Positions 10,875 through 21,208 of a DNA stretch of 64,000 nt are shown here, one piece after another. Within the stretch, counting starts at the first letter, position 1; each line of letters begins with the position of its first letter. A program made the position numbers and the translations under genes. The notes beneath the pieces are model-generated. The model was not told where the DNA came from, made no database searches, and worked only from the letters and a program-made list of their open reading frames with translations. The stretch is from Rhizomys pruinosus (Eukaryota > Chordata > Mammalia > Rodentia > Spalacidae), in assembly GCA_009823505.1 (NCBI GenBank), contig VZQC01007121.1, forward strand, positions 468,453-532,452, given 5' to 3'.

Positions 10875-11186
10875 AAAAGGAAATAACTATATTTTCAAGT
10901 TCTTCCAGAGCATTCTAATGATTAGCTGACTTCACAGTTACACAGTAATTGATTAACCAATTAATCAACAACTAAGATTACAAAGTAAGAGATGTTATGG
11001 CTGGTGGTTTTTCTTGTTCCACTTTGGTGATGACATTAATTTTTATTACTTATTATTTGCAGAATGAAGAAAAAGAACACAAAGTGAAAACCAGATTTCC
11101 TAGGAACAAACCAGCCCTTTCAGTGACCTCAGAATGGGAAGTGCACACACACTTTGGCATGTACTGGAGAATCATTGACGTAAGTC
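10875..11186. other. Unassigned sequence
   Basis: AT-rich, with nothing recognised. Confidence 0.45.
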
Positions 11187-11200
11187 AAAATTAGATGAGG

Positions 11201-11446
11201 GGAGCTGGACAGATGGCTCAGTGGTTAAGAGCACCGACTGTTCTTGCAGAGGACCTAGGTTCAATTCCCAGCACCCACATGACAGCTAAGAACCGTCTTT
11301 AAGCTAGGCATGGTGACACACGACTTTCATCCCAGCACTCGGGAGGCAGAAGCAGGAGCACCTCTGTGAGTTCAAGGCCAGCCTGGTCTACAGGGCTAGT
11401 TCCAGACCAGGTGGGACTACAGGGAGACCCTGTCTCAAAAACACCA
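11201..11446 (+). mobile_element. B3-B1 composite SINE
   Basis: B3 head (GGAGCTGGACAGATGGCTCA) passes at AAGAACCGTCTTTAAG directly into CTAGGCATGGTGACACAC of B1, ending in an A13 tail. The target-site duplication AAAATTAGAtGAGG/AAAATTAGACTGAGG (11187 and 11647) brackets it together with the next B1. Confidence 0.93.
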
Positions 11447-11458
11447 AAAAAAAAAAAA

Positions 11459-11646
11459 TTAGCTGGGTGTGGTGGCGCATGCCTTTAATCTTAGCACTTG
11501 GGAGGCAGAGGCAGGCAGATCTTTGTGAGTTCAAGGCCAGCTCGGTCTATAGAACGAGTTCCAGGCCAGCTGGGGCTCCATGGAGACCCTTTTGAGACCC
11601 TGTCTTGAAAAAGACCAAAACTAAATAAATAAATAAATAAATAATA
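11459..11646 (+). mobile_element. B1 SINE in the composite's A-tail
   Basis: Starts AGCTGGGTGTGGTGGCGCAT directly after the A-run of the composite and ends GACCAAAACTAAATAAATAA. It either landed in the tail or moved as the third module of one unit. Confidence 0.92.
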
Positions 11647-11821
11647 AAATTAGACTGAGGAACATGAAACTTTGAATGGTATAATTAGTTCCTGTAAATA
11701 CCTTGTGTCTTGTTTACCAAAATATGATATGGAAATTATTAAAATGTCTGGACAGAGAATACACCTTTACCTAGTATTATAAGACAAAAACCTCATCGTC
11801 AAGACTTATAGAGTCACCATT

Positions 11822-11925
11822 CATGGGGGCAGAAGCAGTCAGATTTAAGTGAGTTCAAGGCCAGCCTGATCTACATAGTCAATTCTGGGTCAGCTGAGGC
11901 TACAGAGAGACCCCATCTAAGAAAA
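11822..11925 (+). mobile_element. B1 SINE fragment, 5' truncated
   Basis: Begins at GGGGGCAGAAGCAG and keeps GTTCAAGGCCAGCCTG and GAGAGACCCCATCT. Confidence 0.82.
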
Positions 11926-12160
11926 GAAAAATGGCATCATCATTTCTCACTAAGAAATCATCCCAAGGAAAGAACAAATATTCCACACTGGAAAAAAGGA
12001 GACACACCTGTATCCCCTCAAATGATATGCATCCAAGCAGTCCCATTGACACAATCAGATTTTCAGGGACACTTGTGGATCTACCAAGTCCGATTCCCTC
12101 AGCTTGAATCCAATGGGCTCTGAAAGTAACCTAAGAAACAAGCCAAACAGTCCAACTTCT

Positions 12161-12306
12161 TTTTTTTTTAGAGACAGGGTCTCCCTATAGCCCCAGCTTG
12201 CCTGGAACTCACTCTGTAGACCAGGCTGGCCATGAACTCACAGAGATATAATTGCCTCTGCCTCCCAAGTGCTAGGATTAAAGGCATGCACCACCACACC
12301 CATCTT
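12161..12306 (-). mobile_element. B1 SINE with target-site duplication
   Basis: Complete reverse B1. ACAGTCCAACTTCT at 12147-12160 and 12307-12320 is an exact duplication. Confidence 0.96.
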
Positions 12307-12401
12307 ACAGTCCAACTTCTGACACAGCATCTAACACAGCACAAATATTGTTCCTCTCCCAGGTTATTTCTTCTGTGTTAATGATACAGCAATAAACTTA
12401 T

Positions 12402-12571
12402 AGCCGGGTGTGCACGCCTTTAAACCCAGTATTCCAGAGGCAGAGGCAAGTGTATCTCTGTGAGTTCCAGGCCAGCCTGATCTACAGAGTGAGTTCCAGG
12501 ATAGCTGGGGCTACAGGGAGACCCTGTCTCCAAAAGACATAAATAAATATTAAATAAATAAATAAATAAAT
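12402..12571 (+). mobile_element. B1 SINE
   Basis: AGCCGGGTGTGCACGCC, so the head lost GGTGG. The tail is (AAAT)n. Confidence 0.93.
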
Positions 12572-12794
12572 GTATATTTTATCTTAAATGTATGTGTGTT
12601 TTGCCTGCATGAATACATAAATGTACATCACATGCATGTAGTGCCCAAAAAGGCCAGAAGAGCTTGATTGGAAATTTTGTCTGAAATGCACAAAGCTTCA
12701 ATAAAAATTGGCTTAAAAAATAAAAATAAAATAAAAGCGCAAAAGAGGACATCAGGTCCTCTAAAACTAGAGTTTTGTTTTGTTTTTGTTTTTT

Positions 12795-13031
12795 TGTTAA
12801 TTTTATTTATTTCTGTATGTGTATGAATGTACTGTCTGCATGCAAGTTTGTGCATCCGTGTCGTGCAATACCACGGAGGTCAGAAGAGGGCGTCGGATTC
12901 CCCTGGAACTGGAGTTCTCCTGGAATTGGAGTTTCAGACGGTTCTCAGCCGCCATGTGGGTGCTGGGGATCGAACCCGGGTCCTCTGTAAGAGCGGTCGA
13001 CGCTCTTAACCGCTAGGCCATCTCTCCAGCC
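12795..13031 (-). mobile_element. B3 SINE, subtype with internal duplication
   Basis: Well preserved. The tandem AACTCCAATTCCAG/AACTCCAGTTCCAG block is present on the - strand. The T/G-rich target TTTTGTTTTTGTTTTTTTG is duplicated around it. Confidence 0.95.
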
Positions 13032-13045
13032 CCCTTGTTTTTGTT

Positions 13046-13195
13046 TTTTTGAGACAAGGTCTCACTATGTAGCACTGGGTGGCTTGGAACTCCCTATGGA
13101 GACCAGGTTGCCCTTGAACTCACAGAGATCCACCTGCCTCTAGGCCTCCAGAATGCTGGGATTAAGGTCTATGCCCCCATGCCCTGCTCTCTTAA
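13046..13195 (-). mobile_element. B1 SINE, diverged
   Basis: TTTTTGAGACAAGGTCTCAC...CCAGAATGCTGGGATTAAGG. Older than its neighbours by divergence. Confidence 0.85.
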
Positions 13196-13245
13196 ACTTT
13201 AAAATGATCCCAGGCTTCCTTCTAATCTGTTTCTAAAATATTTTT

Positions 13246-13444
13246 TATGTGTATGAGTGTACTGTCTGCATGCAGGTTGGTGCACCGGTGTCATGCAGTG
13301 CTGCGGAGGTCAGAAGAGGGCATCGGATTCCCCTGGAACTGGTGTCAAAGACGGTTCTCAGCCGCCATGTGGGTGCTGGGGATCGAACCTGGGTCCTCTG
13401 CAAGAACAATGGGTGCTCTTAACCACTGAGACATCTCTCCAGCC
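13246..13444 (-). mobile_element. B3 SINE with target-site duplication
   Basis: Subtype without the internal duplication; a short deletion follows CCTGGAACTGG. CTGTTTCTAAAATATTTT at 13227 recurs at 13445. Confidence 0.95.
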
Positions 13445-13461
13445 CTGTTTCTAAAAATATT

Positions 13462-13734
13462 TTATCAGTGAGACTAAGAACCCAGAAAGGGACCCTAAGT
13501 TTCCCTACTGTCATCACGAGTCACTAAAGGATGAGGGCGAAACAGCGCTCTGTGGGAACAAGCTGGCGAGCTGGGAGCTGGAAAGCTCTGATCCTGTGGG
13601 TCACAGTAGAAAAGACTGTACAATTTACAGGACTTGCTTTGTTAGCCATAGTTAAGTGGGCACCAGGATGCTCATTGATTTTGTAGCAATGATTCGCCTT
13701 GCCACACACTTTATACTATCCAAAGTCTAACAGA
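13462..13734. other. Unassigned sequence
   Basis: No recognised feature. Confidence 0.4.
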
Positions 13735-14389
13735 CAGCCCTAGTTCTGCAGATCTAGTAAGGTTAGTGCATGAGGGTTGGTGCATGAACATAAAGAAACA
13801 GAGGCTTTCAGGCTACTGGGAACTTGCTCATGTGAACTTGCAACAATGGTGACAACATGCACAAGACCCATGCAGATTCGATCAGATAAAAACCCAGCAT
13901 AGAACAAGGAAACTAGGCAGCATGGCCCTGACCCTAGCCAAAGAACTATTAGCAACTGATCACAGCTGGGAGAGGGAGAGTAGATCTTCATTATGGGAGT
14001 AACTCTAGGTAGGCTGACTACGCTCCAGTGAATCCAAAAGCTTGACCAGGGCTGGAGAGATGGCTCAGCGGTTAAGAGCGCCCACTGCTCTTGCAGAGGA
14101 CCCGAGTTCAATTCCTAGCACCCACGTGGCAGCTAAGAACAGTCTTTAACTCCAGTTCCAGGGGAATCTGACGCCCTCTTCTGACCTCCGAGGCACTGCA
14201 CAACACGGGTGCACCAACCTACATGCAGACAGTACACACCATACACATAAAAAATATTAACAAAAGCTTGACCAGACAGGACTTAACATATATGACAGAA
14301 TGTATGATATCCAGTGGTGGGGATTGGTGTCTAAATTTGATTAACATTTATTATATGAAATGCATAAAACCCCAATAAAAATATTTTTT
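13735..14389 (+). mobile_element. L1 3' UTR-like relic, split by a B3
   Basis: 'GCTGGGAGAGGGAGAG', 'GTAGGCTGACTACGCTCCAG' and, after the B3, 'TTATATGAAATGCATAAAAC' then AATAAAAATATTTTT recall rodent L1 3' ends. Heavily diverged. Confidence 0.5.
14050..14263 (+). mobile_element. B3 SINE with target-site duplication
   Basis: Complete. AAAAGCTTGACCAG lies on both sides (14036 and 14264). Confidence 0.96.
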
Positions 14390-14603
14390 ATTTATTATTT
14401 TGTTATGTGTATGAGCATACAGTCTGCATGCAGGTTGGCATACCCATGTCATCCAATGCCGCGGAGGTCAGAAGAGGGCAGCAGATTCCCCTGGAACTGG
14501 AGTTAAGATGGTCCTTAGCCGCCATGTGGGTGCTGGGAATCAAACCCGGGTCCTCTGCAAGAGCAGTTGGTGCTTTTAACCGCCGAGCCATCCCTCCAGC
14601 CCC
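14390..14603 (-). mobile_element. B3 SINE with target-site duplication
   Basis: Non-duplicated subtype. AATAAAAATATTTTT at 14375 and 14604. Confidence 0.95.
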
Positions 14604-14630
14604 AAATAAAAATATTTTTAGGAAAGGATA

Positions 14631-14833
14631 ATGGCTAAAGAGTTGGCTCAGTAGTTAAGAGCACTGCTGCTCTTGCAGAGGACACGGGTTCAATTCCCAG
14701 CACCCACATGGCATCTAACAACCATCTATAACTCCAGTTCCAGGGAATCTGACACCTTCTTCTTCTGACCTCCACAGGCATTTCATGACATGGGTGCACT
14801 TACATGCATGCAGGTAATTAAAAAAAAATTAAA
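14631..14833 (+). mobile_element. B3 SINE, diverged
   Basis: Head reduced to CTAAAGAGTTGGCTCAGTAG. B box GGTTCAATTCC intact. CTTCTTCTTCTGACC is a small expansion. Confidence 0.88.
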
Positions 14834-14852
14834 TATTTTTTGAATAATTTTT

Positions 14853-15066
14853 AGGGGCTGGAGAGATGGCTTAGTGGTTAAGAGCACTGACTGCTCTTGC
14901 AGAGGACCCAGGTTTGATCCCCAGCACCCACATGGCAGATGAGAACCATCTTTAACTCCAGTTCCAGGGGAATCTGATGCTCTCTTCTGACCCCCGCGGC
15001 ATTGCACAACACGGGTGCACAGACCTACATGCAGACAGTACATTCATACACATAAAAAAAAAAAAA
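14853..15066 (+). mobile_element. B3 SINE
   Basis: Complete element GGGCTGGAGAGATGGCTTAG to CATACACATAAAA. Confidence 0.95.
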
Positions 15067-15073
15067 GTTTAAT

Positions 15074-15230
15074 CCAGCCGGGTGTGGCGATGCATGCCTT
15101 TAATCCCAGCACTTGGGAGGCAGAAACAGGTGGATTTTTGTGAGTTCAAGGTCAACCTGGTCTACAGAGTGAGTTCCAGGACAGCTGGGGCTACAGGGAG
15201 ACCCTGTCTCAAAAAGACCAAAAAAAGACG
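15074..15230 (+). mobile_element. B1 SINE
   Basis: AGCCGGGTGTGGCGATGCAT to GACCAAAAAAAGACG. AAAAAGTTTAA precedes (about 15063) and follows (about 15231), a target-site duplication in the B3 tail. Confidence 0.95.
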
Positions 15231-15261
15231 AAAAAGTTTAAAAATAAAAAAAAAAAAAATT

Positions 15262-15620
15262 AAATAGCAGGAAGAAGAAAAGACTTCTTGCAGGAAAAAA
15301 AAAACAAAACAGAAATTTATTTGGAAACAGATTTTGTTTGAAATGCCACTGTGGTGAATTATGTGGTCTAACACCCAGCACTGAGACAATTATTAACTGG
15401 TTTCTCAAAGTATTCACGGCCAATGGAACATTGCTAAATTGCTCCTTACTAATTGCCCTTGACTAAAGGGAACTGTTAGACCGCCGACTAGACACTTCTC
15501 AAGTTAAGACCCATCAGCTACCCTCCGTCCTCATTGATTCTGGGACCCCCGCTGCTCCTGGGAGAGGCAGACACCCTTCCAAGAGCCTTCTGTGGATCTT
15601 CTGTTTTGTTGTTGTTGTTG
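15262..15620. other. Unassigned sequence
   Basis: Nothing recognised. A (GTT)n(GGT)n stretch ends it. Confidence 0.45.
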
Positions 15621-15635
15621 GTGGTGGTGGTGTTT

Positions 15636-15646
15636 TTTATTTTATT

Positions 15647-15685
<39 letters not shown>

Positions 15686-15900
15686 TTTGTATGAATGTAC
15701 TGTCTGCATGCAGGTCTGTGCACCCGTGTCGTGCAATGCCGCGGAGGTCAGAAGAGGGTCTCGGATGCCCCTGAAACTGGAGTTCTCCTGGAATTGCAGT
15801 TACAGACGGTTCTCAGCCGCCATGTGGGTGCTGGGGATCGAACCCGGGTCCTCTGCAAGAGCAGTCGGCGCTCTTAACCGCTAGGCCATCTCTCCAGCCC
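15636..15900 (-). mobile_element. B3 SINE, duplicated subtype, with expanded (TTTA)n tail
   Basis: The tail has become about 12 TTTA units on the left. The body carries AACTGCAATTCCAG plus AACTCCAGTTTCAG tandem blocks on the - strand. Promoter boxes intact. Confidence 0.95.
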
Positions 15901-16104
15901 CATCCTCTGGTTTTTACAGGCTAAGGGTGATGACACACCCCGTACACTCATCTGATGGACACATGGAAACTCCCTGCTCTTCACTTCTGCCACATCCTTT
16001 CCAGCAATTCCCTCCCCTCCGCCTGGCATGTGAGAATCAGGGACAGGCCTGGCTGCAGGCCTGGCCTCGAAACCTTTCTCCTTCCTCTGAGACCTGTAAG
16101 AAAA

Positions 16105-16300
16105 TATATATATATATAGGGCGTGACACACATGAATACACATACATACAGAGCATGCGCAGGCCACAAGAAAGCGTCAGATTCCCTGGAGCTGGTGTTA
16201 CAGATGTTTGTGAGCTACTTCGTGTGGGTACTAGGAACTGAACCCTGGTCCTCTGCGTGAGCAGTCTATACTCTTAACCACTGAGCCCTCTTTCCTGCCC
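16105..16300 (-). mobile_element. B3-family SINE, diverged
   Basis: TAGGAACTGAACCCTGGTCC and CTTAACCACTGAGCCCTCTT are the complements of the B and A box regions. The left part is poorly conserved. Confidence 0.75.
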
Positions 16301-16766
16301 CAATAATTCTTCCAAAAAACATCTAACCCAAAAGGGCAATCTGCTTCCGTGTTCCCTTTGAAAACCATAGCTAAGACATTTTAGGAGCCAGCTCTCCGCT
16401 TTTACAAACCTTCCCTGGGTGTGGCTCATGTCCGGTGCTGTTAAACAACACGGCTATAAATGTCAAGTTTACCTTTAACTTCAGACATTACTACACAGCT
16501 ACTTAGCTATTCCTCAGATACCTCAGATCATGCCTTAAACCTGCTTTAACAGGAGTGTGCCAGAATCCCTAATTCTAGCCTAGATTGCCATCTACTGGTG
16601 AAAAGGAGGCATTGCTCTCAAGGTGACAAAGTACAACCCTCTATCCACATCCCACACAGGATCTCTGGGCACTAACTGTAGGAACACAGCACAAATCCCA
16701 GGCACAAATGGCAGAGCATGCTTTGATTTGTAAATAATGAGAAATGTCCATAAAACAAGATATCAG
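16301..16766. other. Unassigned sequence
   Basis: No recognised gene or repeat. Confidence 0.45.
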
Positions 16767-16957
16767 GCAGGGCGTGGTGGCGCATGCCTTTAATCCTCGA
16801 ACTCAGGAGGTAGAGAGGCAGGCAGATCTCGCTGAGTTCAAGGCTAGCCTGGTCTACAGAGCGAGTTCCAGGACAGCCAGAGCTACAGGGAGTCCCTGTC
16901 TCAAAAAGACAAAAAAAAAAACAAAAAAAAAAACAAAAACAAAACAAAAAAAAACCA
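16767..16957 (+). mobile_element. B1 SINE
   Basis: GCAGGGCGTGGTGGCGCATG to GTCTCAAAAAGAC, followed by an A/C-rich tail to 16957. Confidence 0.94.
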
Positions 16958-16997
16958 ACTGAGATAATCAGGAAGATCTGTCAAAATGTCTACAAGT

Positions 16998-17240
16998 GGC
17001 TGGAGAGATGGCCCATCGGTTTAAGATGCTGAGCCCGCATCTGCTGGGGATCGAACTTTTGCAGAGGACTGGGGTTCGATCCCCAGCACCCACAATGGCA
17101 GCTGAGAAACCATCTGTAACTCCAGTTCCAGGGAATCTGGACACCCTCTTCTGACCTCTGCGGCTTACCAAACAACGGGTGCACAGACCTTACAAAAAAG
17201 CCAGAGAGACACAACACAAAAAACAAATAAAAAATTAATA
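16998..17240 (+). mobile_element. B3 SINE with abnormal insert
   Basis: The head region carries an extra ~30 bp (GATGCTGAGCCCGCATCTGC...) between A box and B box. Single-base gains and losses are frequent. Confidence 0.8.
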
Positions 17241-17409
17241 AAAATTTAAATTACACAAAATATCCACAGTGTATCAATCAAGAAAGGGACCAATGAATCA
17301 GACAGGTCTCAAAAGAAAAACTGTAATGTGGGTAAGAATCAGAGAAACGCAAGTAGAATATTAAGATTCCATATCTCCCTAGTCAGAATGGCTATCATAA
17401 GAAAAGAGA

Positions 17410-17660
17410 TGGGGGCTGGAGACATAGGCTAGCGGTTTAAGTAACAAGCACCGACGCCTTTACAGAGACCCGGGGTTCGATATCCCAGCGCCCCATGCGG
17501 CTAAGAACCGTCTGTAACTTAACCAATCCAAGGAGAAACTCCAGTTCACAGGGGAACCGAGACCCTCTCTGACTTCCGCGGCATTGGCACGACACGGGGT
17601 GCGAACCTGCAGATGCAGACAGGACATTCATACACAATAACAAAAATAAATAATAAAAAA
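17410..17660 (+). mobile_element. B3 SINE, many indels
   Basis: All B3 landmarks occur in order but with many one-base insertions and deletions (for example CCCGGGGTTCGATATCCCAG for CCCGGGTTCGATCCCCAG). Confidence 0.8.
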
Positions 17661-17706
17661 AAAATTAAAAAAAAAAAGCTACAAAACAAAAAAAGAAAAA
17701 GAAAAG

Positions 17707-17945
17707 AAGATGGCCTAGGGTTAAGAGCGGCCGACCGCTCTTCAGAGACCCGGGGTTCAATCCCCAGCACCCACATGGCAGCCGAGAACTGTCTGAAACC
17801 CTCCAGTTCCAGGAAACATCCAGTTCCCAGGGAATCCGACGCCCTCTTTTTTTCTATCGATGATGTGACGCATGGGGTGCACAAACTTGCATGCAGACAG
17901 TACATCATACACATACAAAAAAATAAATAAAAATTTTAAAAATTG
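17707..17945 (+). mobile_element. B3 SINE, duplicated subtype, many indels
   Basis: GATGGCCTAGGGTTAAGAGC head missing bases. Two CCAGTTCC blocks mark the duplicated subtype. Also shows homopolymer-type errors. Confidence 0.8.
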
Positions 17946-17964
17946 TTTAAAAAAAAAGAACAGA

Positions 17965-18110
17965 AGTCAGGGAATGGAGGGCACACACATTTAACCAGGA
18001 CTCTGTAGACAGAGACAGCAGATCTTCTGTGAGATCTCAAGGCTGCCCTAGTCTTAAAATTAGTGAGTTTCAGGAGCTGGGCTACCAGGAAACCCTGGTC
18101 TCAAAAAAAA
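17965..18110 (+). mobile_element. B1 SINE, degraded
   Basis: Recognisable from GCTACCAGGAAACCCTGGTC and GTGAGATCTCAAGGCTGCCC, with many small indels. Confidence 0.65.
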
Positions 18111-18232
18111 TGGAAAAGAAAAAGAAAGAAAGAAGAGAGAGAGAGAAAGAAGAAAGAAGGAAGGAAGGAAAGAAAGAGAAAAGAAAAGAAAAGAAAAGAA
18201 AAGAAAAGACAAGAAAAAGACAAGAAAAAAGA
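18107..18232. repeat. Polypurine tract (GAAA/GGAA)n
   Basis: About 125 bp of almost pure A/G on the + strand, grown from the A-tail of the preceding B1. Confidence 0.95.
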
Positions 18233-18239
18233 ACCACAG

Positions 18240-18420
18240 GACCTGCAAGATGGCTTGTCAGGTACAGGACTGTCCAAAGCCTAACCACGTGGGCTCTACT
18301 CCGGGACCTGCATGGTAGAAGGAGAGAACTGAGTGCTGTGACTTGTCCCTCTACCTTCACACATGCCCTGGCTTGCTCAAGGCTGCATACAATCCATCAA
18401 TTAATCAGCTGAAAAAAGTT
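18240..18420 (+). mobile_element. Old B3A-type SINE
   Basis: GACCTGCAAGATGGCTTGTC head and CATGGTAGAAGGAGAGAACT are typical of the older B3A branch. Confidence 0.65.
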
Positions 18421-18424
18421 TAAA

Positions 18425-18570
18425 AATTTTTATCTATGTGTGTGTTCATACCACATGTGTGGTGCCTGCAGAGGCCAGAGGAAGACTTCAGGTCCTCTGG
18501 AGTAGGGTCATGAGCAGCTGTGAGCCCTTCAACAACTTGGGAACCAAACTCAGGTGCTGTGGAAGAGCAG
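18425..18570 (-). mobile_element. Old B2-family SINE
   Basis: GTGCCTGCAGAGGCCAGAGG and GGGAACCAAACTCAGGTGCT are complement landmarks of a diverged B2/B3 element, truncated at GGAAGAGCAG. Confidence 0.6.
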
Positions 18571-18579
18571 AAAATAGTC

Positions 18580-18841
18580 TTTTTTTTTTTTTATTTTTTG
18601 GTGTTTTTGAGACAAGTTTCCCTATAGTTTCCCAGCTGTCCTGGAACTCACTCTGTAGACCAGGCTGGCCTTGAACTCACAGATCCGCCTGCATCTGCCT
18701 CCTGAGTGCTCGGATTAAAGGAGTGCTCCATCACGCCCAGCTTAAAGATGATTCTTAGCTGCAATATGGGTGCTGGGAATTGAACCTGGATCCTCTGAAA
18801 GAGCAGTCGACACTCAACCACTGAGCCACCTCTCCAGTCCC
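18580..18841 (-). mobile_element. B3-B1 composite SINE
   Basis: - strand order: B3 head, junction AGCTAAGAATCATCTTTAAG, B1 from CTGGGCGTGATGGAGCAC, A-run. Same join as the copies at 10.6 and 38.1 kb. Confidence 0.9.
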
Positions 18842-18980
18842 TTTTTTGGTCGTTTTGAGACAGGGTCTCCCTATAGCCCCAGCTGGCCTAGAAGACTCTT
18901 TATAGACAAGGCTGGCCTTGAACTCACAGAGACCTGTCTCCCTGCTGGGATTAAATGTGTGTGCCACCACTCCCAGCTAA
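18842..18980 (-). mobile_element. B1 SINE
   Basis: TTTTGGTCGTTTTGAGACAG to CACCACTCCCAGCT, with a deletion in the GCCTCTGCCTCC region. Confidence 0.9.
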
Positions 18981-18999
18981 AGTATTTTTTAATCTTGAT

Positions 19000-19158
19000 C
19001 TTTTTTTTTTTTGGTCTTTTCGAGACAGGGTCTCCCTGTAGCCCCAGCTATCCTGGAACTCACTCTGTAGACCAGGCTGGCCTTGAACTCACAAAGATCT
19101 GCCTGCCTCTGCCTCCCAAGTGCTAGGATTAAAGGCGTGCACCACCACGGCCAGGCTT
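19000..19158 (-). mobile_element. B1 SINE
   Basis: Near-consensus reverse B1 ending CACCACCACGGCCAGGC. Confidence 0.95.
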
Positions 19159-20089
19159 TTTTTTTTTTTTTAATTATGTGTATATGTCTGTGTCCGGGTA
19201 GCCCACATCAGCAAGCTGAGACAGGATTGCTTGAGCTCAGCTGTCCAGAGTCAGTAACAGGTTGTAACGTTTGTTACCTTCACATCTCTGAAGAGAAACA
19301 TCCCTGTGCTTATGTGTTTTATTTTCATTATCTTGTTCTTGGGACAGTTAGGACACAATTACTCTCGGAAGGGAAAAGTCATTTTTCAGAACTAACAGTC
19401 ACTGAACTCTGAATGCAAATCATCCCTGCTACTGTTGCTCCCAGGTAACCCATTCTGCTCAGCCTTCCTTGAGAAATCCATGGACCCAAAGTGGAGATAA
19501 TCTTCCATCTTGACTCTGACAACTCACTGCAAGAAGGGGTCCCCCCTCTGTGATCTCTCAGAAAAAGACATACACCTCAGGCCCATTTGCCACCTGGGAG
19601 CCTGGTTTCCAAAATCAAAGAAGGAGAAGCCGAGCTCAGGTCTATCTCCAGATGAAACCAACTATGGTTATGGTGAGAAGAAATCAATACAACCTGACCC
19701 CACCCCACTCAGAGGTGGGGACGAGTCAGCTGGAAAAAAATCCTCTAGTCTCCATTCGCCCGCAGACACGTGGGAGTCGGGAAAGCATAGAGAATAGTTT
19801 AATAACTGGGGACCATATTTGATTGGGTTATGCACCTGTTCTTCTAATAATGCCCTTCACAATCAAGCTCCTAGACCTTCAAGTCCTGCACACACACACA
19901 CCTCTGTAAACTAAGCACCTGGAGACTTCAACTGCCCCCCCCTGCATCCGGGTCACACATATGCCCCTCTCTGAACAATATTTTTCTCTACCTCTAACAA
20001 GAAATTTAAATAGTTTCTAGTCCAATATATTCCCAATGTATCTGGGGACAAAGAATGGAAACGCTTATCTGGCCTAAACTAGTTTGTTT
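19159..20089. other. Unassigned sequence
   Basis: Contains an open frame at 19510-19797 (95 codons) with no recognisable domain or splice context. The composition hints at an old retroelement but I cannot assign a family. Confidence 0.4.
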
Positions 20090-20306
20090 TTCATGTCTAT
20101 GAATGTACTATCTGCATGGAGGTTTGTGCACCCATGTCATGCAATGCCACGGAGATCAGAAGAGGGTGTAGAGGGTGTCAGATTCCCCTGGAACTGGAGT
20201 TAAAGACGGTTCTCAGCCGCCATGTGGGTGCTGGGGATCGAACCCGGGTCCTCTGCAAGAGCAGTCGGTGCTCTTAACCGAACCGCTAGGCCATCTCTCC
20301 AGCCCC
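20090..20306 (-). mobile_element. B3 SINE with two micro-duplications
   Basis: GAGGGTGTAGAGGGTGTC and CTTAACCGAACCGC are local tandem duplications absent from sister copies. AACTAGTTT/AACTAATTT flank it. Confidence 0.93.
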
Positions 20307-20519
20307 TTGAACTAATTTTAAGTGCATGAGCAGTAAAACAAATTGTGTCCTTCATGTGAACTTCTAAGGAGATCCCCTATTTACCATTTTATATGTATGC
20401 ATAATTAGGCATGCATACGATTAAAATCAAATGCATTATGGGAAGGGATATTTGAAATAGGACAAAAAAATAGTATACAACCTAATCTATCACCAAAATG
20501 GCGACCTGCCCAAGGTACG
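20307..20519. other. Unassigned sequence
   Basis: AT-rich; nothing recognised. Confidence 0.4.
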
Positions 20520-20932
20520 CCTCTAAGTAATCAGCTCTTCCTTCCTTTAAACCCAATTTAAAAATAATGCCCCACTCTATATACAATATGGCCTGGAGAG
20601 TCTGATTTGTCTCCACACACGTCCCCCAGCATGGGTCCACCATGGGAGCATGGTCAGCCTACCAAGAGTACCATCCCTGTAAGAGACTGTCTCCTGCTCC
20701 CAGCAGTCAGTCAGTTGCCAAAAGTTCCTTGGGTTTCGGTTGAGATTTCTTACGCACTTCCCCTTGTCTATGCCGGGATTTTGTCTGGTTTGAGTTTGCA
20801 TGGAGTACATTGAATTGGGAGGGGGCGAGCGAGAAGAGGTGCGGATGGGGGAGGAGATCTAAGAGGTGCGGGGGGAGGAGATCTAAGAACCATTGAATTG
20901 TATTATGTGAAAATTGCAAAAAATTTAAAAAG
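20520..20932 (+). mobile_element. L1 3' UTR-like segment
   Basis: CAGTTGCCAAAAGTTCC, TATGCCGGGATTTTGTCTGG and a closing G-rich block resemble rodent L1 3' ends. A GAGGTGCGG...GGAGGAGATCTAA block of about 25 bp is duplicated near 20837-20888. Confidence 0.5.
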
Positions 20933-20945
20933 TAATAAAACTTTT

Positions 20946-21208
20946 GGGGCTGGAGAGATGGCTCAGCGGTTAAGAGCACCTACTGCTCTTGCAGAGGATC
21001 CGGGTTCCATTCCCAGTACCCACGTGGCGGCTAAGAACCATCTTAGGCCGGGCGTGGTGGCGCACACCTTTAATCCTAGCACTCGGGAGGCAGAGGCAGG
21101 CAGATTTCTGAGTTCAAGGCCAGCCTGGTCTACATAGTGAGCTCCAGGCCAGCTGAGACTAGAGACCCTGTCTCAAAAAGACCAAAAAATAATAATAATA
21201 ATAATAAT
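20946..21208 (+). mobile_element. B3-B1 composite SINE with exact target-site duplication
   Basis: B3 head joins B1 at GGCTAAGAACCATCTTAGGC/CGGGCGTGGTGG; the tail is (ATA)n. AATAAAACTTTT immediately precedes the head (20934) and follows the tail (21209). Best single proof that the dimer moved as one unit. Confidence 0.96.

Noticed and set aside
19510..19797. 95-codon frame in an unassigned block
   Set aside because: No domain, splice or start support; may be old retroelement sequence. Left unassigned and not called a gene.
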